Shown here piece by piece: positions 53,207 through 64,000 of a stretch of 64,000 nt of DNA. The DNA is from Triatoma infestans (taxonomy: Eukaryota; Arthropoda; Insecta; Hemiptera; Reduviidae), in NCBI GenBank assembly GCA_011037195.1, contig JAAEAF010003459.1, forward strand, positions 62,001 to 126,000. The letters are read 5' to 3'. The number at the start of each line of letters is the position of its first letter. Position 1 is the first letter of the stretch. The notes under the pieces were generated by a model. It searched no databases, was not told the origin of the DNA, and was given only the letters and a program-made list of their open reading frames with translations. A program made the position numbers and the translations under genes.

Positions 53207-54263
53207 AATTTTAATGTTAACCTGAAATACTTATCTGCACAGAAGCTTATCATTTTTTTTTTTTTTTGAAACATTTTTCTCAGAAAAAATTGAGTTTATG
53301 GAGTTTCTGGATGGGTGGAGGTGGGATTAATTTAGTGAGGAGTAAATTAACACTATCTTTACAAGCTTTGTTATTGGTTTAAAGTAGCGAGCGTTTTCAT
53401 ACAAGGTGATTAGATTCAGCTAAACTCAATTATACATTAAACACTACTGGTTAATAAAACGTTGCAAGTTTAAAGAATATTGTCTTGCCACTTATAATTG
53501 ATAATCATTGCAGTAAGATTGTAAATCCTGTGTATATTTCGCAGCATGCGATCATGGGTTTTAAAATTCCATGATATATTTGTATACAAAAAGTTAGCGA
53601 AACGTATGTAAATATTGCCAGGAAGATGAAGTGACAGACAAATATGCGGAGGTAGATTACAATAGATTATTATTGAAGGCGATCTGATAATTAAAAGAAT
53701 AGTTAATATTGAATGATGTCTGTCGAGACAATGCCAAGGAAAGATCATTGTTCTGGTCCATTAGCAAGGACAACTTTTCAGGTTTTTTTTATTTTTATTG
53801 CGTAACGGCGTGTTTGTAGTTACTTTGTTTATAGATTATTTCGTTGTTTTCTTTTTTGTTTGGTTTTAAATTATAATTAACTAGCGAAAACAAAGGTAAA
53901 GAATGAAGAGGACAAACATCCCTAACGGGAGATTGACTGTAGAATCTCATTATAACATGATAGGATCTAAACTGACGAACTTTAACTTTTTATAATTTTT
54001 TTCCATCGTCAGTTAAATAATGTGACAATTATTCCACTAAAAAATCAGTGGCTAATATTATACTTTTAATCACTAATGATTAAAAGTGACTTTTTTTTAT
54101 TCTCTAGAGATTGAAAAAAAAAAAAATTACAGCTTTGCCAACTTTCGAATAAATAAATTTTTAAGTTTCGATAAAAATTGTTAAAATTAAAAAAAAAGTA
54201 ATATTAAAGTATAATGAGATGCTTAAATTAAACATTTGTTTTAACATTTAAAAATTCATTTGA
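53207..54263. other. Unassigned A+T-rich DNA
   Basis: A minus-strand ORF of 92 codons (53470-53748), rich in Ile and Leu, is not recognised. No repeat match. Confidence 0.38.
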
Positions 54264-54563
54264 TGTAACAGCAACCAAAGAGAGTAAAGAGCAAAACCCA
54301 AAACCACTCTCTCGGACTGGAGTGGGAGAAATTATAAATATAGTGACGGACAGTCCATAAAAACACTGTTGAATTCAGTTCAATATATCCAATCGCTACG
54401 TGTCATTTTCATACCAATCTAACTTAAAACATTTCTCTATTGTAAAGTCCAGGCAGTCTGTGTCTCTTAATTAATATAATAGTTAACCAGTGTTAACCAA
54501 GTCTTCTTCTTATACGTATCATCAACTAGACCTTAATTCTATCCACCTAACACATCCATTATA
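54264..54563 (+). repeat. LTR-like repeat, family L1 (copy 4), full length
   Basis: Starts TGTAACAGCAACC and ends CACATCCATTATA. Contains CCACTCTCTCGGACTGG, GAGTGGGAGAAATTATAAA (promoter-like TATAAATATAG at about 54337) and GTAAAGTCCAGGCAGTCTGTG. Best reference copy for the family. Flanks TTTGA and TCAAT do not match. Confidence 0.72.
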
Positions 54564-54594
54564 TCAATATAGAAAACATAACATAATTTTCAGA

Positions 54595-54720
54595 GATATT
54601 TTCCATGATATCCTGCTTCTTTTTGGGGTCATCGACCGGTTTCGGACGCTCCTCCATCATCAGGAGTTTTTTGTCAAAACATTGCGATAAGACAGACTTG
54701 CACAGAGAAAATTTGAGAAA
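54595..54720 (-). repeat. Penelope-like end fragment with hammerhead-like motif
   Basis: Same segment as at 20.74-20.90 and 24.05-24.15 kb. The motif on the minus strand at 54667-54628 has CTGATGA (perfect core), TGGAGGAGCGTCC (a weak GGA/TCC stem II), GAAA, ACCGGT, C, then GATG. The stem I partner upstream is CTC rather than CATC. Confidence 0.5.
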
Positions 54721-54729
54721 ATTTGATTC

Positions 54730-55110
54730 TACCCACCCACTCATTAAGAGAATCACCACACAAACACTTCTACTCTATAAAACTCTTCTCAATCCTCTCC
54801 TGACATATGCCTGCCCAGTTTGGATTACTGTAAGCAATACATGACGAAACAATTACAGACATTTCAGAACAAAGTACTACGAACAGCATTAAACGCACCC
54901 TGATTTATCAGCAACACCCAAATCCACAGAGAACTCGAAATTGCTGACACAACACACACACACACATGACCAAATTAGCAGACAGCTTCTTTCTTAACAC
55001 TTAACACGTTACCCGATTTTATCAAGACCTCTAAGTTTTCCTCTTCTGTTTACCACTATGTGTAAAGCTCACCATGTGAGCTGGCCCCATATATTTTGAT
55101 TGTAAATAAA
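54730..55110 (+). pseudogene. LINE reverse transcriptase C-terminal fragment and 3' end
   Basis: Plus strand: LLLYKTLLNPLLTYACPVW (54765-54822), then ITVSNT and a stop. In a shifted frame QTFQNKVLRTALNAP and SNTQIHRELEIAD follow, the thumb and C-terminal segment of Jockey-like LINEs. A (CA)n run and a 3' end with GTAAATAAATAAAA near 55100 close it. Broken by stops and frameshifts. Confidence 0.72.
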
Positions 55111-56187
55111 TAAAAATGAATACTCTTTCTTTATATATGTCTTCATTAAACTAATTTCAAAAACATAAAAAAAAAAAAAAATTCAGCAATCTTCAAATGT
55201 AAAAACGAAGAAAACCCATAATAAAAGATAATTAGTCTCTTTCAGAAGTACAGTATGAAATTCAAATCTACTTTTATCTCGAGAGAGAGAGAGACTAGTA
55301 CATATACAATTGCATGACCTAAATACACACTGCTCACACAAGTTTATAACTTTAAACAAAGAATGGAACATCCCCAACTTAAGTATGTTTCGTTTTCATT
55401 TATTTATATGTAGAGATGTTTATTTATTTTATTTTTTTCTTTTATGTTTATACGTAGAGTTATTTTTCATTTATTTATCTTCCTGCAATTCTCTTTTCTC
55501 ACCACTTATTCCCTTTTTTTTCTCTGTGTTTCTCCATCAAACTAATGTATATTTAGGGTAAATAGAACAAATTTTTAATTAAGGGCTTCTTCTTTATTTT
55601 TATATCCAAGTTGGAGTAATTTACCAGCCAATTCCAGTTTCAAAGCAATATTTTATGTTGTTTTTTTTCTAAAATATTAATTTTAAATTTAAAATTCTAT
55701 AAAAATAAAGAAATTAATTAAGTTTGGTGTAAAATAATTTATTAATTTCATTATTTTATTTATGTTTTGCCATTTTATTAACCAAATTCTATTGAACAGA
55801 AGGCGGGTGGAATCACAAAATGGAAGTATTAAGGAATACAATATATATTTTCTGTAGTGTTTCCTAGAAAGAGCTCCCCCTTATCTAATTAGTTGTTTCC
55901 CTAATTAGCTCATAAATAAATTCAATTATCTTCCATCTTATTTCATGGATTGCCATCTTTAATGTAAAATACAGCCAAATTCTCTTGCTGGACTATAAAT
56001 TCTAGCAGCACTAGAGAATAAAAAGAAATATCGTCTAACTTATTATCTCCTTGATCTCTTACCCTTTTGTTTCTATTTTTGGCCAAGAAATCGGAAATAT
56101 CTAACTCAAAACTACCTTTATTATCAATTCTCGAAACGTGATCTCTTGTATCAGACTATAAGAGCCTAAGACAAAGTTTGAAAATTA
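55111..56187. other. Unassigned stretch
   Basis: An 83-codon ORF (55310-55561) has a Phe/Leu-rich middle from T-rich DNA and is not credible. No repeat match. Confidence 0.4.
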
Positions 56188-57399
56188 TTACTTTCTTTTA
56201 TTCCTAGTAAGAGGAAGTATATTGTAATCGTGTTAAATTTTCGATATCGAGTTTTCACTGGAAATATCCGTTTTGAGTCCCCCTGAGTCCAAAAAGGTGG
56301 TTTTAATAAATGATGTGTGTGTGAGACTGTGTGTATACGTGCATGCATAGCTCAAAAACGAAAAACCGTAGATAGAAAGTTGAAACTTAGGATTCCGTTA
56401 AGGTATTACCATGGAATCTGACAGTACGTTATCTGTCAAAATTCTTCAACCGGAAGTACGTACCACGTTTACTAGTTTTTGTTGTTTACTTTTTTGTGAA
56501 TTACTCAAAAATGGCTCCAACAATTTTCTGGAAACTTGGAACATAAACTACACCTACAAAGAGTTACAACTTTTATTTGAAACAACTTTTCACAAAAATT
56601 TATTTAAGGTACTATTGGGAGAGGGATGGCGTCATGGCTTCCTCTAAAGTGCTATTTCAGTTTATTAAACAATTCTGTCATCTAAATAATGTTAATTAGA
56701 ATTAAATATATTGTTGAAATGCCGAGTTTGAAAAAAAAAAAAAATCGGATGACCGAAAGTGCGTTTACTTTACCACTTTACTAAATGATCTTTTTAGCTA
56801 AGTGATTAGCATACTGGATTTCCACGCGGAGAACCCGGGTTCGAGTCCAGTGTGCTACCCTTAGATTTTTCTTCCTAGGAGCTTCTACAGTTGTCTGTAA
56901 CGGGAGAACACTGTCCGGAGACCGGCAGTACACTGAGAAGGGCGCCAATGACCATAGATATTGACGCGCCTTAAATTAGAAAAAAAAAATTAACTTTTTC
57001 ACTTTTTCGCGATTTTCTTAAAAATGGCTCCGATGATTTATTTGAAACTTCCCATATAATCTACACATACAAAGATGTACAACTTCTATTTAAAACATTT
57101 CTCTGGGAAAATTCATTTAATGGCACTTTTGGGGGAGAGGTGGGGTTATGTTTTTTCCTGAAGAGCTATCATGGTTGATTGGTACAATTCTATAATCCAA
57201 ACTAAATTAATTAGAAATAAATAGATGGCCAAAACTGACGAGTTTCAAGAAAATTAGTAAACCGGAAGTACGCATTACAGAATAGTTTTTTCAGTTTTCG
57301 ATGAATTTCATTAAATTTGTTACGCTAACTATAAAATTAATCAATTATAGTTTTCAGAACTGGAGTAAGAGAAAATTGTGTAAGTGTTTCACACCAGAT
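56188..57399 (+). repeat. Repeat A copy, interrupted by a SINE
   Basis: Starts ACTTTCTTTTATTCCTAGT and ends GGAGTAAGAGAAAATTGTG then TAAGTGTTTCACACCAG. Modules end CAACCGGAAGTACG (56450), ATGACCGAAAGTGCG (about 56750) and AAACCGGAAGTACGC (about 57260). SINE copy 9 lies between the second and third modules. The sequence resumes after the SINE with TTTTTCGCGATTTTCTTAAA. Confidence 0.75.
56796..56987 (+). mobile_element. tRNA-derived SINE copy 9, nested in repeat A
   Basis: Head TTAGCTAAGTGATTAGCATA and B-box-like GGTTCGAGTCC (about 56838). The body lacks part of the first hairpin but keeps CACTGTCCGGAGACCGGCAG. Tail GCGCCAATGACCATAGATA then TTGACGCGCCTTAAATTA and an A run. Confidence 0.82.
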
Positions 57400-57830
57400 T
57401 TTTTTTTCATATTTTCTCAAAAACGAATAAGGATTTTCTTAAATGAATTTTCCTAGAAAAATGTTGCAAATAAAAGTTGTAGCTCTTTGTATGTGTAGTT
57501 GATATACCAAGTTTGAAGAAATTCGTTGGAGCCATTTTTGAGAAAATCGCAAAAAAGCAAAAAAAGCAACTTGTAAAGTGGTACTTCCGGTTGAGGAATT
57601 TTGACAGATAACGTACTGCCAGATCCCATGGTGATACTTAAACTGAATATCAAGTTTGAACTTTCTACGATTTTTTGTTTTTGAGTGCTGTTTACATACA
57701 CACAGACCATTTGCTAAAAAACACTTTTTTTCACTCAGGGGACCTCAAAACGGATATTTCCTGTGAAAACTGGATATCGAAAATTTGACACGATTACAAT
57801 ACTTTCTCTTACTAGGAGTAAGAGGAAGTA
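57400..57830 (-). repeat. Repeat A left half, inverted
   Basis: Minus strand from 57830: ACTTCCTCTTACTCCTAGT, then GATATCCAGTTTTCACAGG, then CAACCGGAAGTACC (about 57590). It meets the right end of the plus-strand copy directly and repeats its left 400 bp in reverse. The minus 85-codon ORF is an artefact. Confidence 0.72.
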
Positions 57831-58080
57831 AAAACTGGTAAATTTATTCAGTGAAATGTTACTTCCGGTTGATGGATTTTGTCCAAAAATCTCATTGTCA
57901 AATTCTCAATTGTCATTCTCTGGTGAAACCTAAGCAAAATATTAAGAAGCTTGAAGTATTTGCAATTTTTCTATTTTTGAATTATGCTGATATAACACAA
58001 AACACCCACACACACAGACCAATTTTAAAAAAGAACATTTTTGGAATCAGTATAGGCAAGAGAAAGTTGGAGACGTAGAA
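57831..58080 (-). repeat. Repeat A-like fragment
   Basis: TTACTTCCGGTTGATGG at 57859 and CACCCACACACACAG at about 58003 place it as another inverted left-half piece, more diverged. Confidence 0.45.
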
Positions 58081-60689
58081 TAGAAGGACAGGATAAAGGA
58101 TTGTGTCACATGTGCTAAACTTGAGGTCAGTGAAAACCAGCGGAAGCGGTACGTCATTTCGTAGAATGGTGGATGATAGTCAACAGGAGCCAACAGGAGA
58201 AAAAAAATCCAACTACAAATAGAGTTGTTTTCAAAGACGAGAGATTCTTGCAATCAGGAAATCTTAAATCGTACGGTAATGACTCAGAAGCTACAGACCC
58301 CAAAATGGAAGCAAAATAACCAGTACCGAGCAAATGAAGAAGTTTTTTTTGGTTTAAGATTTTAAGTAATCTTAGTATTACATAAATTTTAAATCGTGTG
58401 CTACAGTAGAGATTAAAAGTCGTTTAAATCTTTTGCTGCCCACTTTTCTTTCAGTTTCTGCTTTTTTACCACAATCTTCAGATTGAGTGATAATTTTCAT
58501 AAGAAATCAAACCAGTAAAATCCCCTTCTGGAATACCACTCTGGACTCTTGTCATCCCCAAATGACGTAAGCTCTGTGAATGAAGTAATCCTGAACTGCT
58601 CCTTAAATATCACTATGTCAAATTAATATTGCTGATGCAATTTAAATAAAAAGGTAAAATACAAATTTATTATTTTTTAATATTTACCATTAAATTCCAA
58701 AAAAAAAGAAATACTAATTTTAGCCTCAATGAATTTAGGACAAGACCTTGGGCTATCCAAATTAGGCTAGAAAACTGGATTTGTTAGAGAAAAAAAAGAG
58801 AATCTTAAGGCCGTCACTAGCCGTATAAGCTAAATGGGGACCCGCCCTAATTCATATCCAAGATTGTTAAGTATCTAAAAATTTATTATTTAACATAATG
58901 AATGGTTTGCTCTTAATGAATATGTCTAAATTGGTAGCGTTATTAGTACAAATCAAAATGGCCTTTGGTTTAATTAAGTAATAAATCAATCAAATTTTAT
59001 ATTAAGTCAAGTATTAGATTTCATAGTGTTTCCCTAGCTATGGTGGCGCTCCCATATCTCGTTAGAGGACGTGAATTACGTAAAGGAGTCAGGAAGAAAA
59101 TACAAATTAATGGAAACAACTATCTCGTTACGTTAAATGCATTTAATAAAACTTTTTATTGACATAGAAAGTTAAAATATACATGATTTCTCTTAAAAAC
59201 AAGAGAATCAAATAAAATAGAGAATAAGCTTAGTCGTGGATTAAGGAAACGTATAACATATTACGAAATATATGGAGTAGGTAATTAAAAGTAAATAAGA
59301 TTATCATTCACATATTATAGTTCATAGCTTATCAATGCCTAAACACACGAATTGCAAGAAAGCCTAAATAACTAATATTAAAAATAAAAAGAAATTCATG
59401 GTTTTTTTTTATCCTTGAATAAGAAAATGATTTTATATAATCATATTACTCAAGATAACACTTTGGATTATAATGGCATTGAAAGGAAAAACATCCTAGC
59501 ATAGAAGTGGGAACTTTATATTCAATCAGCTTAGTTAAGAATGAAGAATTCTTTGGAGCTGTGCAGGAGGTAAAATGTCGGTTTATAAAGCCGAGGATTA
59601 ACAGTACTTCGCTGTAATTTTTTTTTTTTTTTGATACCAAAGTACAGTAAAGAGTTCAACTAATAAGGTTCATGTGATCCTATTTTGTACAATTCCTTTA
59701 CAGCCAATCCAGGATCATACGAATCAATAATTACTGTTCTACAAAGTACAATGATCTCAAAATTCCCATCATATTTCAAAATATAACGTATCTAAAGCAT
59801 CGCTTCAATCCCTTTACAAGCCTTTATCAGTTGTTATAATTTATCGGATGGATTATCAGTTATTTATAAACTTGAAATGAGTAAAAAATTTGAGGATTCA
59901 ATGTGCTAAAGATACCTAGGGCGAGATCCCTAAGGAACTCTCGATGAATTGGTAAATTTACAAGAGGGGATTTAGTAGTCCAAGATTGGTTTAGGAAGAA
60001 GATTATATCAATGTTATTACCATGGTGATAAGGAACAAACAAAAATATCTGTTAGAAGATTAGAATATTTAATGCAATTTTACTCTGTCATTTCTCATTA
60101 TTTGATGAATATTTGTATAGAACAGCCGGTGACACCGCTTGAATTTAAAATCGCTTTTAGAGGTCGTAAATTGGTTCTAACTGTATTAGTGTTGTCCTCT
60201 CTGAACCAAAGTCAACTGAACAATGACGGCTTTAATGTATCATCTTGGATACATTCAAAGTATTAGTTAAAGAGAACTGGAACTCAAAAAATCTGGATGT
60301 GCAAATATGTAGAGGGAATTGCTCTAAAGTACAATCTGCTTAAAGATGCTTAGAAGATCTTTTGTGATCCTGTTTTCGGGTATCTGATTTTGTACAAAGA
60401 ATGAAATCGTTTTCATAGTGTTGCTTATAGGTACAAATAGCTTGATAATGAGCTGGATAGAGTTTAACGTTTCGTACGCCAAATCCATGAAGTTTCACAC
60501 ATCAACTACTTTGCAGCCCTATGAGATGTGAGTGAGGTATCACTATGAGGGTTGCGGGTGTTGTTGGGCAGAAATTCCTAGAGTACTAATAAGATATCTG
60601 GTAGAAATTTCCACTAAATTTAGATTCCATTTATAGGCTGATTCACAGTTGCGATGAAGGCATGTGTAGATCATGTCAACGGTGATGGC
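58081..60689. other. Unassigned stretch
   Basis: Short ORFs (58047-58253 minus, 59446-59640 minus, 60072-60266 plus) lack any recognised domain. No repeat family was matched over 2.6 kb, which makes it one of the cleaner single-copy candidates. Confidence 0.38.
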
Positions 60690-61080
60690 ATATCACACGT
60701 CAGATAGTTCCCTGCTAACCGCAAGGAACGCCAAGATCGTATCTTCAAACGAAGCCAACCAAGGGTAGGGGATGAAATATCGTCCTGCTTCCCCTACCAA
60801 GGTGTCTATAGTGAAGGAAAAAAGGACAGTGGGCGCTCCATACTATCACCATCTTCAAGAGCGAAGACACCTTCCGTGCTACCAGCCAACAACAAACATC
60901 CAGTCTATGTATCATACACGTGCCTATCTCTCAGTCTATTTCTCATTTAGATTTCTCTCCCCGTCTCTTAATCTCTTAATTAAATCAAGTCCTTGGAATT
61001 ATAAATGTATATATATTAATATAGTGCAGTAGTCATAAATTTAGTTATTAATATTATAACCTCCTGAAACTCCTACTGCA
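60690..61080 (-). repeat. LTR-like repeat, family L4 (copy 2)
   Basis: Minus strand: starts TGCAGTAGGAGTTTCAGGAG at 61080. Matches 25869-26225, including GGAAGGTGTCTTCGCTCTTG and CAGGGAACTA at the far end. The 86-codon plus-strand ORF (60772-61032) lies inside it and is not a gene. Right limit on the minus strand uncertain. Confidence 0.55.
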
Positions 61081-62609
61081 CAACTCTGGAAATCAGCCAA
61101 GATTACACTAATGTGTGCGTTTATCGAATGCAATTCCATCAAGTCAAGGTCTAGCGTTCATGGGATTAGTATACTAGCGATCAAATCCATGGCTCTCTTA
61201 ACCAAAGACCGCGATTTAACATGGCTACAATAAGACCGGCCGATAAACAAGCCATGGATGGGCAATTAGTTGAAATTCGACTATTGTAAATGTTTTCAGT
61301 CACAAAAGGTGCTATGATTCTTCCTAAAAAATGAAATTCTGGTTCGAAATAGGGAAAAGATAAGAAGAGATGAGTAGTTAGGAAGTAAAGATGAGAAATA
61401 CTACTTCAAATTTCTCTCTCTGTTGATTTTGTGCCTTTACACATTACAATCTGCCTCATCTTTAATCAACGCGATATTAATTATAGTCTCCTTGAAGAAG
61501 CCATTATTATTTGGTCGAGTGAAAGGAGCTAATGAATCAACTTGGCTGTCTCTCTGACTAGCGGGAATACATGGATAAATTCCCTGGATCGTGACTGGTC
61601 CTTATCGACTGGACCTTGACCGCTAGTTGGCCGTATAAGAGCTGTAGGTGACCAAAAATAGGTTGTATTTATATATTCTAAAGTGATGTAGAATTGTAAA
61701 TATGTTTTTTGGCATTTGATTATTTTATATTTATTTCTTTTTATAATACGTAATTTTATTTAAAACTTATTTAAACAAAGTCAAGGTTCAAAACTTTACA
61801 AAAGATTAAACAGCAATAAATAAAATAATAATTTATTAAACTATATTAAACTCCAGAGTACACACAGTTTGTTAACTTGTAAAAAAACTGTCCACCATAT
61901 CATTAAATTACACAACAGAGAGACCCAATTGATCATAATCTTTACAATTTTAACAGATGGTGCTCCCGACTAATTACTCAGTCCCTCTTAGCTTTTTTGG
62001 ATGCGTCACATCAATACACTATCCATTTTAATATAATAGTAATTAACAAAAATAAAATAACTCGATTCTTGTCTTAGAATTATTTAATTTTCAATTAATT
62101 TTAATTATTAACTTAATGTGGGATATTTTTTTTTTTTCTTAATTGATTCTTTTTTATTCTTTTTTTTTAAATATAAAAATCATGTGCACAAGGTGCTAAT
62201 GATTAAATTTGGACCAATTATAAACACATAAAACTTCAAATTAAAGAGAACCGTTGAAGTTAAATGAAATAGCAAAAATATCGTTTAATTGCCTTTAAAT
62301 AATAAAACCTCGGGTCAAAAGTTGCATCACCAGAAGAAGGAAAATCAAAGGGTTTTGAATTGTTCAGAGTTATGTTACGTTAAGGTAGGCAGCAAATGAT
62401 TTTAATAAAAATTAAAGAAGAAATTTAATAATTACTTTACCATGATTAATTGTACATTCTTCAATTCTATGGGGCATGTTTTGAATGGAGTGATCTTATA
62501 TCCTTTTCCAAAATCTCATCGCAAGCTTGTAGTAGTTGGCGAGGGAGCATCTTAAGTTGTTTACAATTTTAAGGGAAATGCCATAAGCGGCGACTAATCT
62601 TATTCCATA
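61081..62609. other. Unassigned stretch
   Basis: No ORF, RNA gene or repeat recognised; T runs near 62130-62170. Confidence 0.42.
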
Positions 62610-62884
62610 TATAATAGGTTTGAGAAGGAGAGAAGTTGGGTTAGATAGATAAATAGACTAGAAGTAAAGTTGACCAGTGTATAATAGAAAAGTAGCACAA
62701 ACTGCTTGGACTTTACACTAAAATATATAAAATGGTGATGAGAGGTAAAGCGAAAGATTGATGACGCGTTTTGACTGCTGTATGGACTCTGCTACAAGAC
62801 TGTCGGTAGACTCCATCCTATGGCTGAGACAGCTGTATTTAAACAATTTCTCCCACTCTAGTCTAGCCTAAACTAGAGAGTGAT

Positions 62885-62915
<31 letters not shown>

Positions 62916-62947
62916 GCTTCGGATCCTTCTCTTCGGATCCTATTACA
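62610..62947 (-). repeat. LTR-like repeat, family L2 (copy 7)
   Basis: Minus strand: starts TGTAATAGGATCCGAAGAG and ends CTTCTCAAACCTATTATA. It has GAGTGGGAGAAATTG then TTTAAATACAGC. A (TC)n run at 62888-62915 has grown inside it. Confidence 0.68.
62888..62915. repeat. (TC)n microsatellite
   Basis: About 14 TC units within the L2 repeat, where other copies have two to four. Confidence 0.9.
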
Positions 62948-64000
62948 AATACATGTTCTAAGGGAATTATATCGGAGAATGAGCCAGCCAAATTTGGCAA
63001 ATGCTTGCATGCAATTCTACAAGGCATTGTCCTACTGGAAGATGATACCAAGGTAGTATAATGATACCAAATGCATTAAATCTGCCTTGGATAAAGACCA
63101 ACAAAGATGACCTTTAGTCACTCATGAAGAAAGTCAGATTTCAAAATTCTCAAAATGCTTTCCCAGGTTAGAATCTTGTAATAAAATAGGTAACTTCGTA
63201 AAAAAAAAAAAAAAAAATAGAAAAATTATTGACCTCAAAGAGAGAGATCAAAAAATCATTCTGAAAAAGCGTATTGTAAAAAATATCACGCGACCCGAAG
63301 TAGCATCAAATTGATGAAGCTATCATTCCGTTTTTTTTTTTATACCGATTTAGATTAAGCAATAGTAAATGTGAAGATTAGTATAGCTTTTTAAATAACC
63401 TACTAGTTAATAGCCTACAAAAACTTAATAACTTAATTACGTTACAATTTCCTTACGTTTCGACACATAGCATGATGTCAATATCAAAGATACACATGTA
63501 TGTTTTACGTTGTAATTTGTACATTGGATTGCTTATTTTTTTTATTTCAAGAATAATAATATTGTCAAACTGTTAATAATCGTATAAGTTTTTTTATGTT
63601 ACTTAATTGTCTGAAGTCCTTAAAATGTGAAGTCCACTATTTTGGTTAGAGAAGATAAATGTTTAAGTCAGTTAATTTGGGTAAAAATTACCTACTAAGT
63701 CAAGAATTCAATTTAATATTTAAATAACTAGTGATACAGGAACACATGTTAATATACACAACGGTTAATATTTTAAAACTTAAAATTTAACTTATTTTGT
63801 TGATAGTTGTTATTGACATAAATATTTGATTTATGAAGGCTAAAAAAAATGACTTAAGCTATGTGTACTTTATTATAGTAAATGGGCTCAAGGAATATAA
63901 ATAGTACATTGTAACTTGATAAAAGTTTTTGAAAGCTTTTAACTAGTTTGTTATTCAAAAAAGCAATACTAAGCTTGACAATAATGTTGAAATAACTCGA
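62948..64000. other. Unassigned A+T-rich DNA
   Basis: Poly-A at 63200-63217. No supported feature to the end of the window. Confidence 0.45.

Noticed and set aside
54264..54563. L1 repeat as a SINE with an internal promoter
   Set aside because: No A or B box is present. The TG start, TATA-like box and the 5-bp duplication at the 18.9-kb copy fit an LTR better.

Overview
The window looks like non-genic, transposon-filled DNA from an animal, most likely an arthropod. It is visibly A+T-rich and full of homopolymer runs and microsatellites. It carries insect-type mobile elements: RNase H-bearing LINEs with (TAA)n tails, Jockey-like LINEs, tRNA-derived SINEs, a mariner, a Harbinger and a Helitron. 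I found no convincing host gene, functional tRNA, rRNA or CRISPR array. Every stretch of protein I can name is a decayed piece of a transposable element. Species cannot be named from the sequence alone. A 20-N assembly gap lies at 13620-13639.

Layout. 1-9 kb: a long inverted-terminal repeat (called repeat A here), a SINE, LINE C-terminal fragments at 1.84-2.67 and 5.34-6.38 kb, and several LTR-like repeats. 9.1-9.8 kb: a Jockey insertion with an inverted 5' part and a 14-bp target duplication. 11.6-13.7 kb: the best preserved LINE 3' end (293 codons open) in a puzzling arrangement with the N gap. 14.5-17.8 kb: two antisense pieces of another LINE reverse transcriptase plus SINEs. 18.86-20.13 kb: an LTR-like repeat with a 5-bp target duplication, split by a LINE with its own 13-bp duplication. 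20.7-24.2 kb: hammerhead-ribozyme-like motifs, two of them in large palindromes, as expected for Penelope-like element ends. 25.2-26.3 kb: an internally rearranged Harbinger. 27.18-28.34 kb: a 1163-bp Helitron with both ends readable. 29.7-30.3 kb: a deleted mariner. 31.5-34.4, 36.1-38.3 and 39.4-42.7 kb: A+T-rich DNA I do not recognise. 42.7-57.8 kb: more LINE pieces, LTR-like repeats and repeat A copies. 58-64 kb: mostly unrecognised, with two further LTR-like repeats.

The relationships between elements are the most informative part. SINE copies carry 3' tails that match the 3' ends of LINEs in the same window, which suggests how they were mobilised. LTR-like families that differ internally share the same terminal pattern (TGTAA at the start, TCCATTATA or a close variant at the end). 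Clean target duplications date several nested events. All homology statements come from reading motifs by eye; no database search was possible.
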